DNA from: Bacteroidetes bacterium GWF2_38_335
GTDB lineage: Bacteria > Bacteroidota > Bacteroidia > Bacteroidales > GWF2-38-335
Assembly (NCBI GenBank): GCA_001769535.1
Contig: MEOH01000002.1
Span: forward strand, 353,548 to 417,547
Length of the DNA stretch: 64,000 bases
Direction of reading: 5' to 3'
The first letter of the stretch is position 1. Every line of letters starts with the position of its first letter. Below are positions 24,965 through 33,924 of the stretch, piece after piece. The notes under the pieces were generated by a model that was not told where the DNA came from, ran no database searches, and saw only the letters and a list, made by a program, of their open reading frames with translations. The position numbers were made by a program, and so were the translations under genes.

Positions 24965-25661
24965 TTAAAATCTCAAGTTTAAAACCGGTGCCATGAACAT
25001 TGGTTATGGAAACGCTTTTATCTTCCTTCAGATATTTTCTCAGTTTTGCAATGTATACATCCATGCTTCTTCCCTTAAAATAATCATCATCGCCCCAGAT
25101 GTTTTTCAGAGCAACCTCGCGCCGCAGCACCGTGTCAACATTCAGACACAACAGTCTTAGCACATCTGCCTCACGCTTGGTCAGGTGTATTTCTTCTGTT
25201 GGGGTTATCAATATCTGGTTCACATGGTCGAAAGTGAATTTTCCCAATTTTATGCTTGGCTGTTTATCAGATATCTTAAAAGCATTGCGGTACCTTTTCA
25301 GGATTGCTTCGATGCGCAGACTAAGTTCTTCAGTGCTGAAGGGTTTTGTCACATAATCGTCGGCTCCGATGCGAAATCCACGAATGCGGTCTTCTTTCAT
25401 TGTTTTTGCAGTAAGAAACAAAACCGGAATAAACTCATCGGCCTTTCTGATTTCCTCGGCAAGGGTGAAACCATCCTTTAAGGGAAGCATAACATCCAGA
25501 ATACAAAGGTCAAAATCCCCTTTTGAAAAGGCAGTATACCCTGTTACCCCGTTTTTTTGCCAATCAACAAAGTAATTTAGCATCTCCAAATAATCCTTCA
25601 GAATAAAACCGAGATTCTGGTCATCTTCGACCAAAAGCAACTTGCCTTTGTAGTTTTTCAT
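24951..25661 (-). CDS. rprY: OmpR-family response regulator, RprY-like
   Basis: 236 residues. The receiver domain (~6-122) has the acidic pair Asp13/Asp14, phosphoacceptor Asp56 (CILDVMLP), and the conserved Thr/Lys segments (LTAK, DDYVTKPF). A winged-helix DNA-binding domain (~140-232) shows LTKREADVLRLL and VYIAKLRKYL with VHGTGFKLE. The sequence resembles RprY of Bacteroides, which is normally next to its sensor kinase RprX. No histidine kinase gene is in this window, so the partner must lie elsewhere or be absent. It overlaps hslR by 14 bases. The gene symbol reflects similarity only. Confidence 0.88.
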   Translation of the reverse strand: MKNYKGKLLLVEDDQNLGFILKDYLEMLNYFVDWQKNGVTGYTAFSKGDFDLCILDVMLPLKDGFTLAEEIRKADEFIPVLFLTAKTMKEDRIRGFRIGADDYVTKPFSTEELSLRIEAILKRYRNAFKISDKQPSIKLGKFTFDHVNQILITPTEEIHLTKREADVLRLLCLNVDTVLRREVALKNIWGDDDYFKGRSMDVYIAKLRKYLKEDKSVSITNVHGTGFKLEILNEKS

Positions 25662-25724
25662 TGTATCTTATATTTTTCATAAAAATAAAGATAAAATATT
25701 AAAAAGCAAATATTCTTAAGTTGA

Positions 25725-26423
25725 TTATTCAGATCTGTATGAATATCTGAGTGTTGCAGATGCATGACATCGAAGCGTGTCAATCACCGGAATGGATGTG
25801 TCTTTTTGTGAAAAAACGAGCGGAAGATCGGTGCAACCAAGCACAACACCATCACAATCATATTTTCCTATTAATCTGGAGATTTCGTTTTTATAACTTT
25901 CCTTTTTTTCTCCGACTGCCAGACTTCTGTATATCAGACTGTCAAGAAATTCCTGATCCTTTTTATTTGGCAGGATAACTTTTTTTACAGATTTTTTGAT
26001 GTTTCTTTCAAATAGTCCGGCTTTAGCCGTAAAAGAAGTTGCCAGCAACAGTACCGAATCAATTTTTTTCTTTTCAAACTCATGTGCTGTATTTGCAAAA
26101 ATGTTGAGCAGGGGGATTTTTGCTTTTTCACACAAAGAATCATAAACAATATGGGGCGTTACTGCTGCAATGGAAACAAAATCGCATTTTGACTTTTCAA
26201 GTTTTATGATACACTCTGAAAGATAATCTGCATAAGGCTTCCATTGGCCGGCAAACTGATATTCAAATACTTTTTTAATATCAACAATATAATAGGTAAC
26301 TAAAGGCAAAGGCCTGCTTTTATAATTATGGCGATGCATTTCAAACAAATATTTTTGCATGAGGATGGTTGAACTCATTCCCATGCCCCCAAGAATGCCT
26401 ATATGTTTGATTTTTGACTGCAC
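25725..26423 (-). CDS. Aspartate/glutamate racemase family protein lacking one catalytic Cys
   Basis: 232 residues, opening with the family motif IGILGGMGMSST. The second catalytic cysteine is present (VLGCTDLPL). The first catalytic loop, normally CNT-H, reads AAVTPHIVYD, with Ala in place of Cys and Val in place of Asn. Two-base racemases use both cysteines, so this protein either acts on one enantiomer, has another activity or is a non-racemase relative. The start is GTG at 26423 (no ATG until residue 14). It is four bases after the stop of the small barrel gene 26428-26988, so the two form an operon. Likely cytoplasmic. Confidence 0.82.
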   Translation of the reverse strand: MQSKIKHIGILGGMGMSSTILMQKYLFEMHRHNYKSRPLPLVTYYIVDIKKVFEYQFAGQWKPYADYLSECIIKLEKSKCDFVSIAAVTPHIVYDSLCEKAKIPLLNIFANTAHEFEKKKIDSVLLLATSFTAKAGLFERNIKKSVKKVILPNKKDQEFLDSLIYRSLAVGEKKESYKNEISRLIGKYDCDGVVLGCTDLPLVFSQKDTSIPVIDTLRCHASATLRYSYRSE

Positions 26424-26427
26424 TTTT

Positions 26428-26988
26428 TTAAAAACTAAAACCCATTCTAAAAATTAACGGACTTGAATATGGCGAATTTGATGAATCATTAATGTTATAC
26501 AAAAGAGCCATGTAAACACCCGAGCGATCACCTGTCTGCTGAAAGATTCCGCCTCCCACTAACACACTCGTATAAACAAACCTCCCGTTATCATCTTCAT
26601 AAAAGTTCATTACATCAAAATATTTTTTTTCCAGACTAAGAAACTCCAGTTCCGACATCAAAAAATATCTGTCACCCAACATATATCTGGCAAAGGGACC
26701 TGCACCATAAATAGTTGTTTGATATTTGAAATGTGCTCCATAGTAATAATAATCAGCATTAAGGAACTGATATTGAAGCTGAACACCGACAGATGCATCC
26801 TCTGTAATCTTATATCCAACATGCGGAGAAACCTCAATATTTGTAATATCACCAAAGCTTAATCCAAAACCCCCGCCGAAATAAATCCTTTCACTAAACG
26901 GAATTTTATCTCTGTTTTGTGCAGATAAATTAGAGCTAACAAAGAAAAGTAAGATACTCAAAACAAGGATGTTTCTCATTTCATACAT
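26428..26988 (-). CDS. Small outer-membrane beta-barrel protein
   Basis: 186 residues, or 183 from the second ATG at 26979, which gives a signal peptide MRNILVLSILLFFVSSNLSAQ. The rest alternates like an 8-stranded barrel (IYFGGGFGLSFGDI, VGYKITEDASVGVQLQYQF, LFRMGFSF-type ending in Phe). The terminal Phe is typical of outer-membrane barrels inserted by BamA. No specific function is known. It precedes the racemase-like gene in the same operon, four bases apart. Confidence 0.72.
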   Translation of the reverse strand: MYEMRNILVLSILLFFVSSNLSAQNRDKIPFSERIYFGGGFGLSFGDITNIEVSPHVGYKITEDASVGVQLQYQFLNADYYYYGAHFKYQTTIYGAGPFARYMLGDRYFLMSELEFLSLEKKYFDVMNFYEDDNGRFVYTSVLVGGGIFQQTGDRSGVYMALLYNINDSSNSPYSSPLIFRMGFSF

Positions 26989-27078
26989 TTTTAGGTATGC
27001 AAAGTTAAGAATTATTTCGGAATAATTTATTGAATTGAATTTGGATATTTGCTTCGTGATATTTTAGCTAATGTACAC

Positions 27079-27170
27079 TATCAGCAAAGCAAATATCCAT
27101 TATCGCCGAAGACAAACATCCATTATCAGCAGAGCAAACATCCCAATTATCGCCAAAGACAAATTCCCAA
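27079..27170. repeat. Four imperfect 22-24-bp tandem repeats after the butyrate kinase gene
   Basis: Units 27079-27100, 27101-27123, 27124-27147 and 27148-27170 share the frame tatc-gc-aagca/gacaaa-catccat. They alternate between two versions (tatcagca-agcaaa and tatcgcc-agacaaa), giving an A-B-A-B order. The array ends four bases before the butyrate kinase stop. No spacers are present. Confidence 0.8.
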
Positions 27171-27173
27171 TAT

Positions 27174-28259
27174 CTATTCATAAACCAGCGGCTGCAACTC
27201 ACCGTTCAATACCATGAGTCCGTTTTGCGCCAGAGCCTTCATCTCATCTTCACCGGGGTAAACACCAACCGGACCTAAATGCTGAACGCGTTTTCTGATC
27301 TGGTCAACGAAATTGTGGTTATAGGCAATACCACCTGTAAGCAGAATGGCATCAATTTTTCCTTCCAAAACAGCACCCATTGCTCCGATTTCCTTTGAAA
27401 CCTGATATGCCATGGCTTCCTGTATTCTTGTAGCTTCAGCATCACCCGCATGGCTTCTTTGTTCAACCTCAAAAGCACTGTTTGTTCCAAGATAAGCAAC
27501 AAACCCACCTGAACCCACGATCATCTTTTTCACCTGTTCTTTTTTGTATTTTCCGCTAAAGCACAGATCAACAAGTTTACCAACAGGAAGTGTTCCTGTT
27601 CTTTCCGGACTAAATGGTCCATCGCCGTCAAGTGCCTGGTTCACATCAACAACCTTTCCCAATCTGTGGGCACCGACACTGATTCCACCACCAAGATGAA
27701 CCACAATCAGATTAAGATCCTCATATTTCCTTCCAATGGCGCGTGCGTGTGTACGGGCAATGGCTTTTTGATTCAGTGCATGGAAAATTGAATTCCTTTC
27801 AAATAATGGATGACCAGTAATTCTGGCCACATCGTCAAGCTCATCAACCACAACCGGGTCGGCAATATAGGCTTTTGCCTTTTTTATAAGTATTGATAAA
27901 TCGTGCGCAATGATTCCCCCGAGATTTGAAGCATGCTGACCTTGCACACCAGTCTTCAGATCCTCAAGCAGCCTGTCATTCACCTCATAAACGCCCGAAG
28001 GAATTGGCTTAACAAGTCCGCCCCTCCCAACAATTGCATCGATGCCGTTGATGTCAATATGAGCATCATGCAGTTCCTGCAAAATTATTTCTTTACGAAA
28101 TGCATACTGGTCAATGATGTTTTCAAATTTCGCCAGATCTTCTGAAGTATGTTTGATGTTTTTCAGAAATATCAATTCATTACACCTGTACACAGCAACT
28201 TTAGTTGAAGTTGATCCCGGGTTGATGGTTAAAACCATTTTTTGCGTTGGAACTGTCAT
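27174..28259 (-). CDS. buk: Butyrate kinase
   Basis: 361 residues of the acetate/butyrate kinase (ASKHA) fold, the usual Buk length. Key segments are LTINPGSTSTKVAVY (phosphate-binding loop 1), VGRGGLVKPI, HLGGGISVGAH and DGDGPFSPERTGTLP, plus an ILLTGGIAYN loop. Buk transfers phosphate between butyryl phosphate and ADP, making ATP from butyryl-CoA fermentation, or acts in the reverse direction in some Bacteroidota that use branched or short acids. The usual partner phosphotransbutyrylase gene (ptb) is not adjacent. An alternative ATG lies seven codons in. Divergent from the iron-sulfur oxidoreductase gene, with a 252-base AT-rich spacer. Confidence 0.93.
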   Translation of the reverse strand: MTVPTQKMVLTINPGSTSTKVAVYRCNELIFLKNIKHTSEDLAKFENIIDQYAFRKEIILQELHDAHIDINGIDAIVGRGGLVKPIPSGVYEVNDRLLEDLKTGVQGQHASNLGGIIAHDLSILIKKAKAYIADPVVVDELDDVARITGHPLFERNSIFHALNQKAIARTHARAIGRKYEDLNLIVVHLGGGISVGAHRLGKVVDVNQALDGDGPFSPERTGTLPVGKLVDLCFSGKYKKEQVKKMIVGSGGFVAYLGTNSAFEVEQRSHAGDAEATRIQEAMAYQVSKEIGAMGAVLEGKIDAILLTGGIAYNHNFVDQIRKRVQHLGPVGVYPGEDEMKALAQNGLMVLNGELQPLVYE

Positions 28260-28511
28260 ATAATTTTAAGATTATTGATTTTACTGCAAAAATATAATGA
28301 TATGTAACCTGTTTTCAAATTTTAATTATAATTTAAAAGCATATTTGTTAAAAAACATATAATTCTAAACAATAGACTGAAAATTAATATAAAATCATAA
28401 TTATATTTTCAAACATCTTTTTGATCTTTGAACAGATTCCGATATTTTATATTATTGTAAGGATTATACAAACAAATATCGGTTTATTTATATATTTTAA
28501 TTTGTGGATTT

Positions 28512-30578
28512 ATGACAAAGCAGATAATTTTCGCTATTGCCCTGGTAATCACCATTGCAGTATTTCTTTATACAGCCTCTAAAATCCTGGCCTTTTTTAA
28601 ACTCACAAAACCGGCATTTCCCATAAAGAATTTTGGAAAAAGGTTCTGGGTAATGATGGATGTTGCCATTTTCCAGTCTAAGATTATGCGCAGACCCATT
28701 ATTGGTTTTCTGCATGCAATTGTTTTTTGGGGATTTTTGGTGATCCTCATTGGAACTGTTGAAATGGTTATTGACGGATTAACCGGCACCGAAAGGGTTT
28801 TAACATTTTTAGGTCCGCTTTATGATGTGATTACCGCATCTGGAGATATTTTTGCTTTTCTCATTGCAATAGCCATTCTTGTTTTCCTTTTCCGCCGTGT
28901 TGTTTTGAAAGTCAAGCGGTTTCACGGTGTTGAAATGAAGAAAAAATCTCATATTGATGCAAATATTGCCCTCACAATTATTTTTCTGCTTATGATTTCC
29001 CTGTTGGGCATGAACACCTTTTATTACCTGCTTTCAAAGGGGGCGGTTGGGACTTATCCTGTAAGCGAGCAGCTTGCGGGCGCTTTTTCAACCATGAACT
29101 GGGATATACAGTTCAATATGCATGAAACAAACTGGTGGGCGCATATCCTGTTGATTTTCCTGTTTGCAAACATTTTACCCTATTCAAAGCATTTCCATGT
29201 ATTTATGTCGGTTCCCAACGTATTTCTCAGTCGCCTCGAACCACTCGGAAAACTTACAACCATGGAAAGCATCCGCAAAGAGGTTACCCTGATGATGAAC
29301 CCTGAAACTGCCTATGCCGCTCCGGCTGCTGATGCAACAGAGGTTCCGGGCAGATTTGGTATTTTAGATATTGAAGATGCAAGCTGGAAAAACTATCTCG
29401 ATTCTCTTTCATGTACCGAATGTGGCCGTTGTACCTCGGTATGCCCGGCAAACATCACCGGTAAAAAACTTTCACCAAGAAAATTGTTTATTGACCTTAG
29501 AGCCAGGATGAAGGAAAAAGGGCCCGGACTGGTGAAAAACAAAAATTACAAAGATGAAAAAACGTTAATACGCGATTATATTTCTCCGGAAGAATTGTGG
29601 GCATGCACCACCTGCAATGCCTGCGCAAAAGAATGCCCTGTTAACATTAACCATCCCTCCCTTATCGTTGACATGAGAAGATATCTTGTAATGGAAGAAT
29701 CTGCTGCACCGGCTGAAATAAACTCCATTTTCTCAAATATTGAAAACAATGGTGCTCCCTGGCAGTTTTCACCACAAGACAGAATGCTTTGGGCAAACAT
29801 TCCGGTTCCAACCATGCAGGAAAAAATTGCCAAGGGCGAAACACCCGAATATCTGTGGTGGGTAGGCAGCGCAGGAGCATTTGATGACAGATATAAAAAA
29901 GTTTCCCTGGCATTTGCCAAGATTCTGAACCACCTGGGTATAAACTACGCCGTTCTTGGTGTTGAAGAATCCACTTCGGGAGATGTTGCCCGTCGCGCCG
30001 GAAACGAAATGCTGTTTCAGATGCAGGCCATGATGAACATGGAATTATTTAAAAATTATGAGGTTAAGAAAATAATTACCTGCGATCCGCATGCCTATAA
30101 TACATTTAAAAATGAGTATCCCGATTTTGGTGCCGAATTTGAAGTTATCCATCATTCGGTTTTTCTGGCCAATCAGATCAAACAAGGAAAAATAAACCTG
30201 AATTTCTCTCCTTTTAAAGAAAAAACATTTACCTATCATGACCCATGCTATCTGGGAAGGTTAAATAATGAATATGACGCACCACGTTACATTATAAATT
30301 CAGTTGATGCCAAACTGGTGGAAATGAAAAGATGCAAGAGTTTTGCATTATGCTGTGGAGCGGGTGGTGGTCAAATGTTTAAGGAAGCTGAAAAAGGAGA
30401 CAAAGAAGTTTATATGGAAAGAACTGAAGATGCCCTTGCTGTTAATCCGACAGTTATTGTTACTGCCTGTCCGTATTGTATGGTGATGATTACCGATGGT
30501 TTAAAATACAAAAACAAAGAAGAAGAAATCAAAAATTATGATATTGCAGAAATTGTAACATTATCATTAAATCTTTAA
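28512..30578 (+). CDS. Membrane-bound Fe-S oxidoreductase with NarI-like and CCG domains
   Basis: 688 residues. The N-terminal ~250 residues hold about five or six transmembrane helices with histidines (His68, His204, His211, His227) placed like the b-type heme ligands of NarI/HdrE. Two 4Fe-4S clusters follow: Cys301, 304, 307, 311 and Cys365, 368, 371, 375. The C-terminus (~520-660) has two CCG-type cysteine sets (DPC at 579 with CCGAGGG at 614-616, and CPYC at 653-656), as in HdrD/GlpC/LldE. This architecture matches the membrane oxidoreductases proposed to link electron transfer flavoproteins to quinone. No etf genes are seen nearby. Electron transfer to the quinone pool from butyrate or fatty-acid oxidation is an inference. 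Confidence 0.88.
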   Translation: MTKQIIFAIALVITIAVFLYTASKILAFFKLTKPAFPIKNFGKRFWVMMDVAIFQSKIMRRPIIGFLHAIVFWGFLVILIGTVEMVIDGLTGTERVLTFLGPLYDVITASGDIFAFLIAIAILVFLFRRVVLKVKRFHGVEMKKKSHIDANIALTIIFLLMISLLGMNTFYYLLSKGAVGTYPVSEQLAGAFSTMNWDIQFNMHETNWWAHILLIFLFANILPYSKHFHVFMSVPNVFLSRLEPLGKLTTMESIRKEVTLMMNPETAYAAPAADATEVPGRFGILDIEDASWKNYLDSLSCTECGRCTSVCPANITGKKLSPRKLFIDLRARMKEKGPGLVKNKNYKDEKTLIRDYISPEELWACTTCNACAKECPVNINHPSLIVDMRRYLVMEESAAPAEINSIFSNIENNGAPWQFSPQDRMLWANIPVPTMQEKIAKGETPEYLWWVGSAGAFDDRYKKVSLAFAKILNHLGINYAVLGVEESTSGDVARRAGNEMLFQMQAMMNMELFKNYEVKKIITCDPHAYNTFKNEYPDFGAEFEVIHHSVFLANQIKQGKINLNFSPFKEKTFTYHDPCYLGRLNNEYDAPRYIINSVDAKLVEMKRCKSFALCCGAGGGQMFKEAEKGDKEVYMERTEDALAVNPTVIVTACPYCMVMITDGLKYKNKEEEIKNYDIAEIVTLSLNL

Positions 30579-30590
30579 ATAAACTACTAA

Positions 30591-31019
30591 ATGAAAGCAA
30601 AATATTTTTTCTTTGCATTATTTCCGGTTGTTTTATTCTCACTGGTTTTTTCAGGATGCAAAAAAGAAGAAGACGAAGAAAGTGAATATTCCGACAAGCT
30701 TGCTCTTGGAACCGGAATGTCAGGATTTGACCTTGTTGGAGAGGGCACTACCTTTACACAAACAAGCGGAAGTGTAATTATTTATTTCCGACTCGAAAGT
30801 GAGGCTGATATGGCTGGCAGACCTGTTGTGCTCGATTTTCTAACCTCAGGAGGATCGCTCATCAATACAATAACAAGAGATCAGGCACAGGACTACGGAC
30901 ACATTATGCTTTCCAGTTTTGAGTGGCTGGGCGGGACAGGCAATTTCAAAATAAATGCCTATCTTTCAGAAGGATCTGAAAAAACTTTTGTAGCAACTAT
31001 TAATTTTACGGTAAATTAA
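30591..31019 (+). CDS. Small lipoprotein, unknown function
   Basis: 142 residues. A classic lipobox (LVFSGC, Cys23) is followed by an acidic spacer (EEDEESEYSD), so the protein is likely anchored in the outer membrane. The rest is beta-rich and may be an Ig-like or jelly-roll fold (TQTSGSVIIYFRLESE). No family is recognised. It starts 13 bases after the Fe-S oxidoreductase stop and 25 bases before the next gene, so it is probably co-transcribed with them. Confidence 0.7.
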   Translation: MKAKYFFFALFPVVLFSLVFSGCKKEEDEESEYSDKLALGTGMSGFDLVGEGTTFTQTSGSVIIYFRLESEADMAGRPVVLDFLTSGGSLINTITRDQAQDYGHIMLSSFEWLGGTGNFKINAYLSEGSEKTFVATINFTVN

Positions 31020-31043
31020 TATCTTTACATCAAAAACCTGAAT

Positions 31044-31517
31044 ATGAAAGCAACTAGAGTTTCACCGGAGAAAAGACTGATTATGATTCTTTCAGCAGTC
31101 CTTTGTATAGTAGGGGGCTTCGCTATCAGTTTTTACACTTTTAGTAAATTTGGCGGATTTGCAAATTCACTTGGATCAATGGTTGATTCCGGATTCAACA
31201 TCCTCAGAAATATCGGAGATTTAACGGACATACCAAAAGCGCCAAAGGAATATTACATTTTCCTTGCATGGCCTCTGATAGTAGGGTTAACAGGTATAGT
31301 TTTTGCCATTAATTCCTTTTCATTTAAAAAATGGATCCGTATTCTGGGCTATATTGCTGCATTTTCAGGATTTATTTTCTCGGCAGTTGCTTTCATTGGT
31401 GCCTATACCCAACTGGCTGACAAAAACATTGATCTTTTCGACTTGCTGAGCATAGGTTTTTATATCGGTGTAACCGGTCAGATTGTTGGATTGGTTGGAG
31501 TTCTTATAAAAAAGTAA
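31044..31517 (+). CDS. Four-helix inner-membrane protein, unknown function
   Basis: 157 residues with four predicted transmembrane helices (~12-33, 70-90, 97-119, 133-155). The loop at residues 35-65 is polar. No motif identifies a family. It sits between the lipoprotein and the thioredoxin-like gene on the plus strand, with gaps of 24 and 33 bases. It may share their transcript. Confidence 0.65.
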   Translation: MKATRVSPEKRLIMILSAVLCIVGGFAISFYTFSKFGGFANSLGSMVDSGFNILRNIGDLTDIPKAPKEYYIFLAWPLIVGLTGIVFAINSFSFKKWIRILGYIAAFSGFIFSAVAFIGAYTQLADKNIDLFDLLSIGFYIGVTGQIVGLVGVLIKK

Positions 31518-31550
31518 TGTTTTGCACCATTTTTGCTAATATTTAAAAAA

Positions 31551-32396
31551 ATGCCCATGAAAACCTGGCTTTTACCCTTATTTTTACTTCTTGTTCCGGT
31601 GATTGTATCATCCCAGGAAAAACCTGACTTGTCAAAATTGCCACATTGTGACAAACTTTCCTGCATCGAAGAAAATGCCGGAAATGATATACTTGCAAAG
31701 GGTAAACTCAGGGCTTTCATTCCGGCAAAAGACAATAAAACCAATACAGCCGGATTATGGGAATTTGAAGTTATTCTTAACGACAGTACAGTTATTCCCC
31801 TCAGGGGCAAAATTGACAGCACACGCACAAAAAGTCTTATTAATAAGTCTGTTTTGGTTTTTGGAAACCTGTTTTACGGGAATATTTATGGCAATGAAAG
31901 TTCAAAATCGTATCGCATAGATGTAAAGGACATTTTCCCCAATGACCCAAACGCCTCCTATGAAAACAGAGCAGAAAAACCAGGAGGGAGACTGGACAGC
32001 TATCCCAATTTTCAAAAAATCATTGAACCCTATAAAGGCAAGGTTATTCTGATTGATTTCTGGGCTTCCTGGTGTAAACCATGTATAAAAGAAATCAAAA
32101 ACTCTAAGGTGCTGCATGATGAGCTAAAAGGAGAAAATATTGTATTTCTTTATCTGGCGTACAGCGATACCGAAAAAGCATGGACAAGCGCAAAGGATCG
32201 CCTTGAAATTGACGGAGAACACGTTCTTCTTGATGAAGTAACACAAAAAGAGGTAAAAGACTTGTTTAAAATAATTGGCATACCCTGGTATGTGGTTATT
32301 GATGCCTCTGGTAAAATCATTAAGTATAAAGCTCCACGCCCCAGCAGTCCTGAATTGAAAGAAATTCTTCTCAGGGAATTAAAAAAAGAACAGTAA
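31551..32396 (+). CDS. TlpA/ResA-like thioredoxin-fold protein
   Basis: 281 residues from the ATG at 31551; an upstream TTG extends the frame by six codons but is less likely. Signal peptide at 1-22 (ending SSQ). The thioredoxin domain lies at ~150-275 with the active site WCKPC (Cys175/Cys178) and the cis-proline segment GIPWYVVI (Pro245). The first ~130 residues after the signal contain a short beta-rich domain (VILNDSTVIPLRGKID) as in other Bacteroidota TlpA-type proteins. It should act in the periplasm as a thiol-disulfide reductant. It is the last gene before a small gap leading to the aminotransferase. Confidence 0.85.
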   Translation: MPMKTWLLPLFLLLVPVIVSSQEKPDLSKLPHCDKLSCIEENAGNDILAKGKLRAFIPAKDNKTNTAGLWEFEVILNDSTVIPLRGKIDSTRTKSLINKSVLVFGNLFYGNIYGNESSKSYRIDVKDIFPNDPNASYENRAEKPGGRLDSYPNFQKIIEPYKGKVILIDFWASWCKPCIKEIKNSKVLHDELKGENIVFLYLAYSDTEKAWTSAKDRLEIDGEHVLLDEVTQKEVKDLFKIIGIPWYVVIDASGKIIKYKAPRPSSPELKEILLRELKKEQ

Positions 32397-32478
32397 TTTT
32401 ATTTCAGGTTTGTTTAATCAAGTGTGTATCGCAGCCGGAATGGTTTCATCCTGTTTTTTGTTTAAAAACTGACATAAC

Positions 32479-33318
32479 ATGAAAGTATATTTCAACGGTA
32501 ATTATATTGAAAAAGAAAATGTATCCATTTCTCCGGATGACCGTGGTTTTTTATATGCTGATGGTGTCTATGAGGTAATCAGGAGTTACCATGGCAGGAT
32601 ATTTATGCTTAAAGAACATCTTGACAGATTAAAATACAGTTTGGGTGAGTTAAGGATCAATTATCCGGAGGTTTATGAAATCCGTCAGATTCTTGAAAAT
32701 TTAATTTTCCAAAACCAACTGGAAACTCAGGATATTACTTTTTACATTCAGATTACCCGCGGAGTTTACCAAAGAAAACTAAAATTTCCACCGGCCCATG
32801 TTACTCCGACTGTGTACATCTGTCCAAATCCTGTAGATCCCGATCTGGTTGCCTACCAAAAAGGTGTAAAAGCAATAACCGTTGAAGACATCCGCTGGGG
32901 AAGATGTGATATAAAAACAATCGGACTACTTCCCAATGCCCTTGCTCAGCAGCAGGCAGCAGAAGCGGGATGTCAAATTGCATTGTTTATAAAAAACGGA
33001 CTCATTACCGAAGGTACCCATGTGGGTGTTTTTGGAATTAAAGATGGAAAACTAATAACCCATCCGGGAGGGAAAGCAATTTTACCAAGCATTACACGTG
33101 GTGTGGTAACAGGCCTTTGTAAAAAGCTGAATATTGAAATTATAGAAAAACCCGTTGAACACGCCAAAGTTTACGATCTTGATGAACTTTTTATTGTGGG
33201 AACTACTCCCGAAGTCACCCCGGTTCTGGAGCTTGACGGAAAAAAAATACATGATGGCGCTCCGGGAAATCTTACCCTGAAACTGCAGAAAGCTTTTAAG
33301 GATTTGATCAAGTCCTGA
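32479..33318 (+). CDS. dat: D-amino acid aminotransferase (class IV, PLP)
   Basis: 279 residues with the fold-type IV aminotransferase layout: YFNGNYIEKENVSIS at the start, then DDRGFLYADGVYEV and the catalytic Lys146 in DIKTIGLLPN (the Schiff base lysine), and Glu178 in ITEGTHVGVFG. D-alanine aminotransferase has this combination, with DIK rather than the branched-chain enzyme's DYK region. It makes D-glutamate and D-alanine for the cell wall in the cytoplasm. The stop directly abuts the stop of the convergent gene at 33319, leaving no gap. The substrate preference (D-Ala versus branched chain) is likely but not certain. Confidence 0.85.
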   Translation: MKVYFNGNYIEKENVSISPDDRGFLYADGVYEVIRSYHGRIFMLKEHLDRLKYSLGELRINYPEVYEIRQILENLIFQNQLETQDITFYIQITRGVYQRKLKFPPAHVTPTVYICPNPVDPDLVAYQKGVKAITVEDIRWGRCDIKTIGLLPNALAQQQAAEAGCQIALFIKNGLITEGTHVGVFGIKDGKLITHPGGKAILPSITRGVVTGLCKKLNIEIIEKPVEHAKVYDLDELFIVGTTPEVTPVLELDGKKIHDGAPGNLTLKLQKAFKDLIKS

Positions 33319-33924
33319 CTATTTGCAAAATAAAACTCCGAGGTAAAATCTTGGGCCATTTGCAAATCGTTTTCGGTTTAATTCTGATTGGTCAAGACTG
33401 GAAATAAAATCTGTTTTAAAGGTCAATTTCAGGTTTGATTTTAACCTGTATTCAAGACTTATCGAAGGATTTACGATCAGGGTAGTAAAAGTATAATAAT
33501 TCACACTAAAATTATCAGCCTCCTGCCCGTCCGAAAGAAAGTAAATATCTTTAACCCTGCCTCCGCCAAATGTTCCTGAAATAACAACAGTAAGTCTTTT
33601 GTCATAAAGCAAAAAATCACCTGTAAACCCTCCCCAGCCTAAGCGGTAAAACCCTTCATTGTCCGGATAGCTGTAATTAGAAGCGTATCCCTCAATCCCT
33701 GCTCTGAATTTATGAAAAATATGAAACACTCCTTTGCCTCCGATTCCATGACATTCCCCATCAACCGCTGAAACAGTGTTTTCGTTTGAGATGAAACCGG
33801 CATGCAGAAACATTCCTCCCACAAAAAAATCCCTTTTATCATCATCCTGAGAAAAAATTTGTCCGGCTGAAGAGATGAAAAGAATAACCAATAATAACTT
33901 AACGTCTGATTTCAAAAAACTCAT
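33319..33924 (-). CDS. Predicted outer-membrane barrel, unknown function
   Basis: 201 residues. Signal peptide ~1-25 (LLLVILFISSAGQIFS-Q) and an 8- to 10-strand barrel pattern (FFVGGMFLHAGFIS, RLGWGGFTGDFLLYD, SLEYRLKSNLKLTFKTDF), ending in YLGVLFCK. The Gly/Phe-rich N-terminus and DDDKRDFFVGG segment resemble small porin-like Bacteroidota proteins. Its ATG at 33924 overlaps the 3' end of the acylphosphatase gene by 26 bases, and its stop abuts the convergent dat stop, so the genes are packed tightly. Confidence 0.6.
   Translation of the reverse strand: MSFLKSDVKLLLVILFISSAGQIFSQDDDKRDFFVGGMFLHAGFISNENTVSAVDGECHGIGGKGVFHIFHKFRAGIEGYASNYSYPDNEGFYRLGWGGFTGDFLLYDKRLTVVISGTFGGGRVKDIYFLSDGQEADNFSVNYYTFTTLIVNPSISLEYRLKSNLKLTFKTDFISSLDQSELNRKRFANGPRFYLGVLFCK

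Noticed and set aside
27079..27170. Possible CRISPR array
   Set aside because: The units abut directly with no spacers and vary among themselves; no cas genes are present.
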